From the NCBI GenBank assembly GCA_022425325.1, contig JAKMFW010000082.1, positions 1 through 64,000 on the forward strand: DNA of 64,000 bases, read 5' to 3'. The translations under genes and the position numbers were made by a program. Origin of the DNA: Acidimicrobiales bacterium. GTDB lineage: Bacteria; Actinomycetota; Acidimicrobiia; Acidimicrobiales; Aldehydirespiratoraceae. Positions 43,530 to 52,721 of the stretch are shown in pieces; position 1 is the stretch's first letter; each line of letters starts with the position of its first letter. The notes beneath the pieces are model-generated. The model searched no databases and was not told where the DNA came from. It saw only the letters and a program-made list of their open reading frames with translations.

Positions 43530-44779
43530 TAGTCGACCGTGGCGTAGGCGGTGTCGCGGTCGTCGGTGGTGGTTCCGAGGGTCTCCGCGACGGCATCGGC
43601 AAGATCGGTAAGGAATTCGTCGGCGACCGGCGCATTGCCGTTGCTGACGGTGGCGTGTAGGGCATCGGGATTGTTCTGCCGGTCGAGATACCAGCCACGA
43701 CGGCCAAGCGCTTCACTGACCGCGAAGATGTCGAGCCGCGCGTCCCAGCCGTCGTCGACCCGGATGGCCAGGATCTGCGCCTGCGGTTCGCCGACGATCG
43801 TGATGCCGTCGATCGACCGCACGCCCGCCTGGATCTTGCGGGCGGTGTCGATCGCCGTTCGGGTGAGTTGCTCGTAGCCCTCGAGGCCGAGTCGATGCAT
43901 GACGGCCCAGGCAGCGGCCATCGGTGCGCCCGACCTCGTGCCCTGCATGCTGGGTGAGGCGTAGAAGCCACCGCGCCAGGCGTCGAAGGTGTAGGTCTGA
44001 AACCGGCGCGAGGCCTTGTCGCGATGAAGGATGATCGACGCGCCTTTGGGCGCATATCCGAGCTTGTGCACGTCGAGGCTGATCGTCGTGACGCCAGGGA
44101 CCCGGAAGTCCCAGAGCGGGAGATCCTCGCCGAGTCGTTCCATGAACGGGAGAACGAAGCCACCCATGCAGGCGTCGACGTGGACATTGGCGGACGCCTC
44201 GGCGCCGATGCGGGCGAGATCCTCGATCGGGTCGATCACCCCATGGGGGTATTGCGGAGCGGAACCGACGACGAGAACCGTGCGATCTGTGATCGCGTTT
44301 GCCGTGGCATTGATGTCGCATCGGTAGTCGTCGGCGCACGGGACGAGGACGACATCGAGCCCGAAGTAGTGGGCGGCTTTGTGAAAGGCGGCGTGGGCGG
44401 TGTCGGCGAGGACGATCTCACCGCGCTCGATGCCCCGCTCTGCCCGGGCCCGTTCCCGGGCGGTTTTGACGGCCATCAGGATCGATTCGGTGCCGCCGGA
44501 GGTCATGAAGCCGGTGGCGTCATCGCCATGGAGCAAGGCGGCCATCGTGCCGACCACCTCTCGCTGGATCTGGCCGAGCGACGGGATGGCGAGGGTATTG
44601 AGCGCATTCTCATGGAGGTACATCGCCGCTGCGTCCTCGGCGATTGCGTGCACCTCGGGCCCGCCGTCGTAGACGAGACCGAAGGTACGCCCGTCCTGCC
44701 AGCGGGCGTCGTCGCCGCGCAATGACCGGAGTCGTTCGAGTACCTCTTCGTGGCTGAGTCCGGAGTCGGGGAGGGACAT
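43529..44779 (-). CDS. sphingosine-1-phosphate lyase-like PLP-dependent decarboxylase/lyase
   Basis: A 416-residue group II PLP enzyme. VHVDACMGGFVLPFMERLGE, WDFRVPGVTTISLDVHKLGY and APKGASIILHRD match the S1P lyase/sphingosine-like branch rather than glutamate decarboxylase. The lysine in DVHKLGYAPKG would bind PLP. Eukaryotic relatives cleave phosphorylated sphingoid bases, and bacterial ones may act on other long-chain amino phosphates or amino acids. TACGGT lies 6 nt before the ATG 44779. The track extension to 45010 is spurious. Confidence 0.8.
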   Translation of the reverse strand: MSLPDSGLSHEEVLERLRSLRGDDARWQDGRTFGLVYDGGPEVHAIAEDAAAMYLHENALNTLAIPSLGQIQREVVGTMAALLHGDDATGFMTSGGTESILMAVKTARERARAERGIERGEIVLADTAHAAFHKAAHYFGLDVVLVPCADDYRCDINATANAITDRTVLVVGSAPQYPHGVIDPIEDLARIGAEASANVHVDACMGGFVLPFMERLGEDLPLWDFRVPGVTTISLDVHKLGYAPKGASIILHRDKASRRFQTYTFDAWRGGFYASPSMQGTRSGAPMAAAWAVMHRLGLEGYEQLTRTAIDTARKIQAGVRSIDGITIVGEPQAQILAIRVDDGWDARLDIFAVSEALGRRGWYLDRQNNPDALHATVSNGNAPVADEFLTDLADAVAETLGTTTDDRDTAYATVD

Positions 44780-44837
44780 GCCCAGACCGTAGAACACCCG
44801 AACTCGCAGAGCGATCGGAGCGGTACCGTGACACGTC

Positions 44838-46664
44838 GTGCACCCCCGCCGTTTTGCTCGTCTTGCTTGTTGGGTCATGGCCGCTGCGGTCGTGTTGTCG
44901 CTCGGTTCGACCTCGGCGAGCGCGCAGGAGGCGGCGTCGCGTGCTCCGGGGCTTGTCGCTACCGAAGCGGTCACGACCGTGACGGTTGATCCGGCAACGG
45001 CGTCGTTCACCGTTCAGCACACGTACCGCTTGTCGAATACGGCCAGTGATGAGACGTTCGCCGGCTTCTACGAGATCTTCCCTCCCACGGCGCTCGATGT
45101 GACGGCGTCCGTCGGTGGCGTGTCCACCACGGCCGTGAGCGTGCCGGTCAGCGCCGGGTTTGCCGAGTGGTTCGTGCCCTTTCCTGAAGCGTTGACGCCC
45201 GACTCGAGCCCGGTCGACGTGGTGGTGCGTTGGCGGGCGTCGGGTCTGACGGGCGATCCCAATGCGTTCGACCGGGTCAGCGAAGGAGTGGTGTCGATCG
45301 CGCCGTATGCCGTCGGCCGGGGAGCCGAGGCTGAACTCATCGTCGAGATTCCCGGCGACTACGACGTCGTTGTCGCCGATGGCTATGACCTCACGACAAC
45401 TGACACCGGAATCGAGCTCCGCGCTCATCGTTCGATCGAGGAGCAGTACGTCGCCCTGCCAGTCGTCGTCGAAGCGCCGGATCAGTACGTTCGCCGGTCG
45501 ATCGACGGGCCGATCGACGTGACGGTCGCAACGCCTGACGGCCTGAGCGACTGGTTGGGGGACGATCTCGGCTTCCTGGTGGAGGAACTGGCGCGCTGGG
45601 TGCCGATCGATCGTCCCGAGGCGATCGAGTTCCGTCAGGGCTACACGGGTGGCGCCGACCTCCGTCGAGCCGAAGAGGGGGCCTTCGTCCTGCCACTCGA
45701 CGCCTCGCCGGCGGTTGCGTTGCGGGCGATCGCGATCGCCTGGCTCGATCCGCTGCCATTCTCCGACCCCGCCCTTCGCACCGATTACGCCGCTGCCTTG
45801 GCCGACCGGGTTTCGACGTCCCAGGGTGTGGCGGTGTCGCCTCGCTTCGGTCGGTGGGTCATCGCCATGACCGCCCTGGCGTCGGTGAGCGACGCTGACA
45901 TCACCGCCACGGTGTTGACCTCGCTCGAGGGTGGGGTGACCGCCTACGGAGGGACCGGCGACACATTCGTCCCCGACGTCATCGACTGGCGTCGCTTCAC
46001 CGACGTGTACGAAGTGCTCGGCGGCATCGAGTCGACCAGCGATGCCATGCGGCTCTCGGCCGACGATGATCAGCGGACCGAAATCGATCGCCGCGCCGAG
46101 GCGCTGGAGGTATACCGAGCACTTGAGATGCGTGCGGCGCCGTGGTCGCTGCCGCCGCTGCTCCGTGATGCGATGGCGACGTGGAGTTTCGACGATGTCG
46201 CAGCGATCCAGGCGGAGGTCTTGGACTTGGTCGTGGCCCGCGACGAGATGGTCGAGGCGGCGGCGACGGCCGAACTCGAGATCGGCCCGCATGTTCAGGA
46301 GCACTTCGAGACGGCATCCACCTCGATGGCCTCCACCCGGGCGCGCTACGAAGCGCAGCGGGAGGCGCTCGATCACGTCGCTGAGGCGTTGCGGCTCGAT
46401 ACCGGCGACCGGGGGCTGCTTTCGACCCTCGGCATGGCCAGTCGCGATGCCGATGCCCAACTGGCGCGGATGCAGGATCTCTGGCTTGAGGGCGCGTTCA
46501 CAGAAGCGGCAGCGGCGGCCGACCATCTGATCGAGGACTATGAGTCCTCGGTGGGCCGTGGCACCCTTCGCCTCCTTGGTCCTCTCGCCGCGCTTGTTGT
46601 GGTCATGGCGATGGTGCGGCAGTTGCTTTCTCGGCGGCGTCAGCCAGCGTCGGCCGACGCATAG
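44838..46664 (+). CDS. secreted/membrane-anchored protein of unknown function
   Basis: A 608-residue protein that I do not recognise. The N-terminus has a signal peptide (ACWVMAAAVVLSLGSTSASA), then beta-rich extracytoplasmic domains (residues about 40-220) and an Ala/Asp-rich region. A long helical part (DMVVARDEMVEAAATAELEI type, about 440-570) is probably coiled coil. One C-terminal transmembrane helix (LLGPLAALVVVMAMVRQLL) ends in a basic tail. This is a type I membrane topology. TACCGT lies 8 nt before the GTG start. The gene is divergent from the decarboxylase. Confidence 0.65.
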   Translation: MHPRRFARLACWVMAAAVVLSLGSTSASAQEAASRAPGLVATEAVTTVTVDPATASFTVQHTYRLSNTASDETFAGFYEIFPPTALDVTASVGGVSTTAVSVPVSAGFAEWFVPFPEALTPDSSPVDVVVRWRASGLTGDPNAFDRVSEGVVSIAPYAVGRGAEAELIVEIPGDYDVVVADGYDLTTTDTGIELRAHRSIEEQYVALPVVVEAPDQYVRRSIDGPIDVTVATPDGLSDWLGDDLGFLVEELARWVPIDRPEAIEFRQGYTGGADLRRAEEGAFVLPLDASPAVALRAIAIAWLDPLPFSDPALRTDYAAALADRVSTSQGVAVSPRFGRWVIAMTALASVSDADITATVLTSLEGGVTAYGGTGDTFVPDVIDWRRFTDVYEVLGGIESTSDAMRLSADDDQRTEIDRRAEALEVYRALEMRAAPWSLPPLLRDAMATWSFDDVAAIQAEVLDLVVARDEMVEAAATAELEIGPHVQEHFETASTSMASTRARYEAQREALDHVAEALRLDTGDRGLLSTLGMASRDADAQLARMQDLWLEGAFTEAAAAADHLIEDYESSVGRGTLRLLGPLAALVVVMAMVRQLLSRRRQPASADA

Positions 46665-48124
46665 CGCTTGCGCAGCACGCCTTTTTGGACCTTGCCCATG
46701 GCGTTGCGCGGGAGCGCGTCGATCACCTCGATCCGACGCGGGTGTTTGAACCGCGCCAGGGCGGTGTCGAGCGCGGGTCGGATGTCGGCCGCGCCGAGCG
46801 GCGTCCCCTCGCAGACGAGTACGGCCACTACCTGTTCGCCGAAGTCAGGGTCGGGAACGCCGATGACAGCGGACTCGGTGATCCCGTCGATTTCGTCGAG
46901 GACGAGCTCGATTTCCTTGGGGTAGATGTTCTCGCCACCACTGATGATCATGTCGCTCGCCCGGCCTTGCAGGGTGATCCGGCCGTCGGTGGCCATGGTG
47001 GCGATGTCGCCAGTGATGAACCAGCCGTCGTCGGTGTACGCGTCGGCTGTTGCATCGGGCTGCCGCCAGTATTCGCGCATGACCTGACGGCTTCGGATGG
47101 CGACGACCCCGGCCTCGCCGGCGGCGAGTTCAGCGCCGTTGGTGTCGACGATGCGGGCTTCGACGCCTGGAAGGGCGTAGCCGACGGTGCCGGCGATGCG
47201 GTCACCGTCGTAGGGGTTCGAGGTCGTGATGCCCGTTTCGGACATGCCGTAGCGCTCACAGATCCGATGGCCGGTACGGTCGGTGAACGCAGCGAAGGCC
47301 GGTTCCGTGAGTGGTGCGGACCCGCAGGTGAACAACCGCATCGACGCACATCGCTCGGCGGCGAGGCGCGGTGATGCGCAGAGCCGGGCGTAGTGGGTCG
47401 GCACGCCCATGAAGACGGTGCCCTCCGCAAACCCATCGAGTACGGCATCGACGTCGAAGCGACGCAGGAAGGTGACGGGAATGGCGGACAGCAGCGCGCA
47501 GTGGAGTGCCACGAAGAGGCCGTGGACGTGGAAGATCGGCAGGCCGTGAATGAGATGATCGTCAGGGGTGAAGTGCCACGTGTCGTGGAGGGCGTGGGCG
47601 TTGGCTCGAAGTCCCTCGTGGGTGAGGGCGGCGCCTTTGGGTCGGCCCGTGGTTCCTGACGTGTAGAGGATCGCCGCGAGGTCGTCGTCGCTTCGCTCAA
47701 CCGGCTCGGTGACGGGAGCGACCGCCGTCGCCCGACGGGTGAGACTTCCGGCACCGTCGGGGTCGAGCGTCAACCAGGTCGGCTCCTCGGCTACCGACGG
47801 GTCGACGACGATGACCGCCGGTTCGGCGTCGTCAATGAAGTAGCGACGTTCATCGGTGGTGAATGCGGGGTTGAGCGGCACGTGCACGGCGCCCGCCCAC
47901 AGGCACGCAAGGTAGAGCGCGACCGCTTCGGGCGATTTCTCCACGTGCACGAGCACGCGATCGCCGGGTTGTGCACCTGCGTCGATGAGGACGGCCGCGT
48001 AGACCCGGACCTGGTCGAAGAACTCGCCGTAGGTCCAGGAGCGTTGGCCGTCGAGAAGGAACGGCGCGTCGAGACGGCCGATCGCGGCGGCGTGGAATTC
48101 GGCGGCGACGTTCCCGCCGGTCAT
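46640..48124 (-). CDS. AMP-binding acyl-CoA synthetase, malonyl-CoA synthetase (MatB)-like
   Basis: A 494-residue ANL ligase. ILYTSGTTGRPKGAALTHEG is the P-loop, FHVHGLFVALHCALLSAIPV and ERYGMSETGITTSNPYDGDR follow closely the wording of MatB, and GRASDMIISGGENIYPKEIE is the C-terminal hinge. MatB-like enzymes make malonyl- or methylmalonyl-CoA, but a short-chain acyl-CoA ligase is also possible. ATG 48124 overlaps or abuts the MaoC stop. The track N-terminal extension is spurious. Confidence 0.82.
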   Translation of the reverse strand: MTGGNVAAEFHAAAIGRLDAPFLLDGQRSWTYGEFFDQVRVYAAVLIDAGAQPGDRVLVHVEKSPEAVALYLACLWAGAVHVPLNPAFTTDERRYFIDDAEPAVIVVDPSVAEEPTWLTLDPDGAGSLTRRATAVAPVTEPVERSDDDLAAILYTSGTTGRPKGAALTHEGLRANAHALHDTWHFTPDDHLIHGLPIFHVHGLFVALHCALLSAIPVTFLRRFDVDAVLDGFAEGTVFMGVPTHYARLCASPRLAAERCASMRLFTCGSAPLTEPAFAAFTDRTGHRICERYGMSETGITTSNPYDGDRIAGTVGYALPGVEARIVDTNGAELAAGEAGVVAIRSRQVMREYWRQPDATADAYTDDGWFITGDIATMATDGRITLQGRASDMIISGGENIYPKEIELVLDEIDGITESAVIGVPDPDFGEQVVAVLVCEGTPLGAADIRPALDTALARFKHPRRIEVIDALPRNAMGKVQKGVLRKRYASADAG

Positions 48125-48126
48125 CG

Positions 48127-48591
48127 TCAGCCCTGGAAGAGGATCATCGACAGGTAGGTCAGTGACGGCTTCGGGCTGTCCTTCACATGGATCGCCGACT
48201 CGAAGGTGAGCAGTGTGCCGAGCGTGTGCTTCTCGGCGCTCACGACGCGGGAGCGGGCGTGCAGGGTGGCCCCGGCCGGGACCGGGCGGCGAAACTGCAG
48301 GCCGCCGGAGCCGAAGTTCACGACGTTCTTCATGCCGGTGAGTTGGACCGGCATGGAGATCAGGCTCGGCATGAGACTGAGGGTCAGGAAACCGTGGGCG
48401 ATCGGGCCACCGAAGGGGCTTTCCTTCTCGCAGCGCTCGACGTCGACGTGAATCCACTGGTGGTCGCCGGTCAGGTCGGCGAACTGGTTGATCATCTCCT
48501 GTGTGACGACGAGTTCGTCGCCCCACTCCCCGTACTCCTCGGAGGCTTGAGCGTTGATGGCGTCGATGTCGTCGAAAGCGATGGCAGTCAC
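48127..48591 (-). CDS. MaoC-like (R)-specific enoyl-CoA hydratase
   Basis: A 154-residue hotdog-fold protein. INQFADLTGDHQWIHVDVER contains the conserved D-x4-H motif of MaoC hydratases, and GPIAHGFLTLSLMPSLI follows. It probably hydrates an enoyl-CoA to the (R)-hydroxyacyl-CoA. GTG 48591 is 7 nt after TACGCT. Two bases separate it from the MatB-like ligase, suggesting a joint pathway from a free acid to a CoA ester. Confidence 0.83.
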   Translation of the reverse strand: MTAIAFDDIDAINAQASEEYGEWGDELVVTQEMINQFADLTGDHQWIHVDVERCEKESPFGGPIAHGFLTLSLMPSLISMPVQLTGMKNVVNFGSGGLQFRRPVPAGATLHARSRVVSAEKHTLGTLLTFESAIHVKDSPKPSLTYLSMILFQG

Positions 48592-48628
48592 GGTCGGCAG
48601 CGTACGACCGGGGCCCACCGCCCGCACG

Positions 48629-48656
48629 TTGACGAGCTGTGAACGGTCATTACCAT
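48629..48656 (+). promoter_or_regulatory. leaderless sigma-A-type promoter
   Basis: TTGACG (48629-48634), a 16-bp spacer and TACCAT (48651-48656) lie 7 nt before the ATG at 48664. This is the best complete -35/-10 pair in the window and would start transcription at or beside the start codon. Confidence 0.6.
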
Positions 48657-48663
48657 CGTCCGC

Positions 48664-49329
48664 ATGGGAACCCCTTCGATGAGCCGTACCGGTGACGTCT
48701 TCGTGATCGATGTCGGCGACGACGAGAACATGACGTCCGTCGCCTGGGTGGCGGCGATGAACGAATTGCTCGACGACGTCGATGCGGCTGAAGGGCCGAA
48801 GGCACTTGTCACTACCTCGTCGGCACTGAAGCACTTTTCCAATGGTCTCGATACGCCGTGGATGGCGATGGCCGAGAGCGGTGCTGTCGTCGCCTACGTC
48901 GATTCGTGCTTCCGACTGGTGCACCGAATGATGCTGCTCGGCGTGCCGACCGCCGCGGCCGTGACCGGCCATGCCTTCGGCCTCGGCGCGTTCATCGTGC
49001 TCGCACACGACCAGGCCGTGATGCGAGAGGATCGCGGCTTCTGGAACCTGCCCGAGGTGCACCTCGCCATGAACTTTCCGCCTGGGCTGATGAACGTGGT
49101 GCGCTCCCGGATCGCAGTGCCGGAACTCGCCCGTGCCGTCGTTGTTGGTCACCGCTACACCGGTCCTGACGCCGCGGCCGCAGGAATCGTCGACGAGGCG
49201 CTGCCGCTGGACGGACTGACCGACGCCGCAATCGCCCGTGTCGCGCCACTCTCGGGTACGGCCGGCGACAATCTGACGACGATCAAGCGCCAGCTCTATC
49301 CATTGGTCGCCGAACTCGCCGACGGCTGA
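48664..49329 (+). CDS. enoyl-CoA isomerase/hydratase-like (ECI-type crotonase)
   Basis: A 221-residue short crotonase. TSSALKHFSNGLD is the first oxyanion-hole segment, GHAFGLGAFIVLAHDQAVMR the second, and WNLPEVHLAMNFPPGLM supplies a catalytic glutamate at the position used by delta-3,delta-2-enoyl-CoA isomerases. It is shorter than hydratases of the same fold (about 260), in line with ECI-like proteins. The gene is divergent from the MaoC gene. Confidence 0.8.
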   Translation: MGTPSMSRTGDVFVIDVGDDENMTSVAWVAAMNELLDDVDAAEGPKALVTTSSALKHFSNGLDTPWMAMAESGAVVAYVDSCFRLVHRMMLLGVPTAAAVTGHAFGLGAFIVLAHDQAVMREDRGFWNLPEVHLAMNFPPGLMNVVRSRIAVPELARAVVVGHRYTGPDAAAAGIVDEALPLDGLTDAAIARVAPLSGTAGDNLTTIKRQLYPLVAELADG

Positions 49330-49360
49330 ACGTCGGGTCGGCTGTTCGGGTTTCTTTGGA

Positions 49361-50569
49361 TCAGCCCCGAGGGACGTCGATCCAGGGAATCTCCTTGTCG
49401 ACCCGAGGCTCACCCGGAAGGCCGAGCACCTGCTCGCCGAGGATGTTCTTCATGACCTCGGTGGTGCCGCCTTCGATGGAGTTGGCCCGAGCCCGCAGGA
49501 AGGCGTAGCCGACACCGGCACCGGAGCCGGTGAGGTCGACCTCGCCGGGGCGACGGAAGGCGTAGTCGAACTCGATCTGGCCTTCCATGCCCTGCAGGTC
49601 GACGGCCTTTTCGAAGATGGCCTGGTTGAGTGTGGCCATCATCGACTTACCGACGGAGCCCTCCGGGCCCGGGTTGCCGGCCTTCGCGGCTTGCGATGCC
49701 CGCATGTTGGTGAGGCGGAGTGCCTCGGCCTTGATCCAGAGCTTCATGACGTCGTCGCGGTTCTGGGGCGTGCGGACCCACTCGGGGGCCTTCTCCCAGA
49801 TGGCGGTGAGGCCAGCGATTGCACCGCCGCCGCGCTTCGGACCGCCTGAGCCGCCACCGCTGCCGCCGATCGCAGTGCGTTCGTTCATCAGGGTGGTGAG
49901 CGCAGCGCGCCAGCCCTCGCCCTCGGCACCGATGCGGTACTCGTCGTGCACGCGCACGTCGGTCATGTAGACCTCGTTGAACTCGGCCTCGCCGGTGATC
50001 TGCCGCAGCGGGCGAACCTCAACACCGGGCGCCTTCATGTCGAGGGCGAAATAGGTCATGCCACGGTGCTTGGGCACGTTCGGATCGGTGCGGGTGACGA
50101 GCATGCCGAAGTCGGCGATGTGGGCGAGCGTGTTCCACACCTTCTGGCCGTTGACGATCCATTCGTCACCGTCCTTGATCGCCTTTGTGCCGAGACCGGC
50201 AAAGTCGGAGCCGGCGCCGGGTTCGGAGAACAACTGGCACCATTTCTCCTCGCCGGTGAACATCGGGCGGAGGAAGCGCTGCTTCACCTCTTCGGAGCCG
50301 TGGGTGAGGATCGTCGGGCCCGCCAAGGCGATGAAGAACATCGACGCGTCCATCGGGGGTGCCCCTGCCTCGTGCAGGCGCTGGTTGACGACCTTCTGCA
50401 ACTGCGGTCGTGCGCCGAGGCCGCCGTGGCCCTCGGGGTACATGACCCAGGCGAGCCCGTGGTCGAACTGGTGGCCTCGGAATTCCTCGTAGCTCTGGGT
50501 CGAGGGATCGTTGTCGGCGAGGAGGGTGTCGAGGGCGGCTTCAACCCTCTGAAGTTCAGCGTCACTCAT
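49361..50569 (-). CDS. acyl-CoA dehydrogenase
   Basis: A 402-residue FAD enzyme starting MSDAELQRVE. CQLFSEPGAGSDFAGLGTKA and VNGQKVWNTLAHIADFGMLV form the substrate and flavin site, and the C-terminus RARANSIEGGTTEVMKNILG is diagnostic. It oxidises an acyl-CoA to the trans-2-enoyl-CoA and passes electrons to ETF. A Gly-rich loop (GSGGGSGGPKRGGG) is unusual. A CAGACT hexamer lies 7 nt before the ATG, a weak -10 match. Confidence 0.9.
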   Translation of the reverse strand: MSDAELQRVEAALDTLLADNDPSTQSYEEFRGHQFDHGLAWVMYPEGHGGLGARPQLQKVVNQRLHEAGAPPMDASMFFIALAGPTILTHGSEEVKQRFLRPMFTGEEKWCQLFSEPGAGSDFAGLGTKAIKDGDEWIVNGQKVWNTLAHIADFGMLVTRTDPNVPKHRGMTYFALDMKAPGVEVRPLRQITGEAEFNEVYMTDVRVHDEYRIGAEGEGWRAALTTLMNERTAIGGSGGGSGGPKRGGGAIAGLTAIWEKAPEWVRTPQNRDDVMKLWIKAEALRLTNMRASQAAKAGNPGPEGSVGKSMMATLNQAIFEKAVDLQGMEGQIEFDYAFRRPGEVDLTGSGAGVGYAFLRARANSIEGGTTEVMKNILGEQVLGLPGEPRVDKEIPWIDVPRG

Positions 50570-50645
50570 AAGTGACAGTCTGGCTGACACATGACGTCGC
50601 GAGCTACTCGGCGGTATCGGCTGTCGGCTACTACGGTCGACGCCC

Positions 50646-51431
50646 ATGACGTCGCTTGCTGACTACGCCGCCGCCCACCGCATCGCCTACGACGAACTTG
50701 CGTCCGTGATCGCGGGCCTTGATGACGACCAACTTGCCACGCAATCGTTGTGTCCGGATTGGGATGTCCGTGCGTGCGCTGCGCATGCCATCGGGATCGA
50801 CCAAGCGCTCACTGGGTGGGTGCCCGACACCGAGAACCTCTTCGACTTCGCCATCGCCGCCCGGTTCATGGAGGAAGCGGCGTCGATGTCGCCGGCCGAG
50901 TTTGCCTCCGCGATCGCGGCCATCGCCGACGCCCGAGTCGCCGATCTCGAGTCGCTTGACCCGTCGATTGTCGACGAACCGTCGATGACACCGGTTGGAC
51001 CGCAGGCGTACGGCAACTTCTTGCAGATCCGCGTCTTCGATCTGTGGGTTCACAACCGTGACATCGCCATTCCGCTCGGTGTCGAACTGCCCGACGGCGG
51101 CCCGACCGCCGAGCAAGCGCTGAACGAAGTCCACCGTTCGATGGGGTACATCGCCGGCAAGAAGATCGGCCTCGAGGACGGGATGTCGATGACCGTCGAG
51201 GTCACGGGTGGCGCCCCTCGCACGATGCATGTCGCGGTCGACGGGCGTGCCGGCCTGGTCGATTCGCTCGACGAGCCGACGTTCACCCTTACCGCCGACA
51301 CGGAGACGTTTGTGATGCTGGCGTGTGGCCGAGTCGATCCACAAGCGCGCATTGATGCCGGCCGGATCTCCTGGACGGGCGATTCCGAATGGGGCGAGAA
51401 GGCCGCCCGCAACCTCCGCTTCACGATGTAA
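50646..51431 (+). CDS. maleylpyruvate isomerase-family, mycothiol-dependent (MDMPI) protein
   Basis: A 261-residue protein. LCPDWDVRACAAHAIG (DinB-like metal-site helix) and GNFLQIRVFDLWVHNRDIAI match the mycothiol-dependent maleylpyruvate isomerase N-terminal domain, and the C-terminal SCP2-like part follows. Many members act as mycothiol S-transferases of unknown substrate. TACGGT lies 8 nt before the ATG. Mycothiol is an actinobacterial thiol, supporting the taxonomic placement. Confidence 0.78.
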   Translation: MTSLADYAAAHRIAYDELASVIAGLDDDQLATQSLCPDWDVRACAAHAIGIDQALTGWVPDTENLFDFAIAARFMEEAASMSPAEFASAIAAIADARVADLESLDPSIVDEPSMTPVGPQAYGNFLQIRVFDLWVHNRDIAIPLGVELPDGGPTAEQALNEVHRSMGYIAGKKIGLEDGMSMTVEVTGGAPRTMHVAVDGRAGLVDSLDEPTFTLTADTETFVMLACGRVDPQARIDAGRISWTGDSEWGEKAARNLRFTM

Positions 51432-51434
51432 GGC

Positions 51435-52679
51435 TCAGCCGGCGAGCGCCATTCCGGCGTAGAGGGCCACGCCGTTGCGCATTGCGTCCTCGTTCACTCG
51501 CATGAGGTTCGAGTGGTTCGGCGCCGCCGTCGACCAGTGTTCGTCGTCGGGGCACACGCCGAGAAAGGCCATCGAGCCCGGCACGTGCTGGAGGACGTAG
51601 CTGAAGTCCTCGGCACCCATCACGGGTCGGGGCATCGCAACGAATGTGCCGCTGCCCATGATCTCGTTGGTGACCTGGGCGACGAGTTCCTGTTGACCTG
51701 AGTGATTGATCGTCACTGGGTAGCCAGGCGTGACGTTGGTGGTGCAGGTGCAGCCATGGGCGGCGGCGTTGCCTTCGGCGACTCGGCTGATGTTGTTCTG
51801 GAGGGTCTCGCGGGTGTGCTCGTCGTGGGCGCGGATTGTGCCTTCCATCCATGCCTGATGCGGGATGATGTTGTTGGTGGTTCCCGCCTCGACATGGGCG
51901 ACGGTGACGAGCCCGGACTGGGTTGCCTCGATGGAACGACCGACCATCGTGTGCAGCCCGGTGATGGTCGAGGCCATGGCGGGGATCGGGTCGGCGCACT
52001 GGTGCGGGGCCGAGGCGTGGCCACCTTCGCCATGGATCGTGATCTCGAATCGGTCGGCTGAGGCCATGATCGCGCCGTCTTTGGTTGTGATCATGCCCGA
52101 GGGCATGTTGGTGAAGGCATGGATCGCGAACGCTCGGTCGACACCGTCGAGCACGCCTTCCTCGATCATGAACTTCGCGCCGTGGAAGCCTTCCTCGCCG
52201 GGTTGGAACATGAAACGGATCTTCCCGGTGAAGGAGTCCTTGCTGTCGGCGAGAAGCTTTGCGGCGCTGACCAGCATGGCGACGTGGGTGTCGTGCCCGC
52301 AGGCGTGCATCCGTCCGTCGTGCTTGCTCTTGAAGTTGGAGGGGTAGTCCTCTTGCAGCGGAAGGGCATCCATATCGCCGCGCAGCAGCACGGTGGGGCC
52401 GGGCTTGCCTGAATCGAGATCGGCGACGACCGACGTGGTCGACTCGCCGAGCGTGATGTCGAGACCGAGGCCGGTGAGCGCCTCAGTGATCTTCGTCTGC
52501 GTCTCCGGGAGGTGCAGGCCGAGTTCGGGGTCGTGGTGGATCGCCCGCCGCAACTCGACCGTGTCGGCGTCGAGGGCTTCCGCAGCGGTGGCGAGATCGG
52601 GTCCGAGTTCAGCGAGGCTCATGAGCAACGTTGGCCCATCAGGGAAGGGCTGCGCAACGCCCGGTTGAGGTTGGGGCAT
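51435..52679 (-). CDS. M20 family amidohydrolase (peptidase M20D)
   Basis: A 414-residue metallo-amidohydrolase. LRGDMDALPL, HACGHDTHVAMLV and PGEEGFHGAKFMIEEG hold the dinuclear metal ligands and the catalytic glutamate, and GHASAPHQCADPI belongs to the lid domain. Family members cleave N-acyl amino acids, hippurate or indole-conjugate amides. ATG 52679 follows GGAGGAT by 7-8 nt, an alternative is M40 at 52622. Convergent with the MDMPI gene with only 3 bp between stops. Confidence 0.87.
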   Translation of the reverse strand: MPQPQPGVAQPFPDGPTLLMSLAELGPDLATAAEALDADTVELRRAIHHDPELGLHLPETQTKITEALTGLGLDITLGESTTSVVADLDSGKPGPTVLLRGDMDALPLQEDYPSNFKSKHDGRMHACGHDTHVAMLVSAAKLLADSKDSFTGKIRFMFQPGEEGFHGAKFMIEEGVLDGVDRAFAIHAFTNMPSGMITTKDGAIMASADRFEITIHGEGGHASAPHQCADPIPAMASTITGLHTMVGRSIEATQSGLVTVAHVEAGTTNNIIPHQAWMEGTIRAHDEHTRETLQNNISRVAEGNAAAHGCTCTTNVTPGYPVTINHSGQQELVAQVTNEIMGSGTFVAMPRPVMGAEDFSYVLQHVPGSMAFLGVCPDDEHWSTAAPNHSNLMRVNEDAMRNGVALYAGMALAG

Positions 52680-52721
52680 GGAGAAGATCCTCCGCGCCTG
52701 ATCACCCGCTACCGTCCGATC

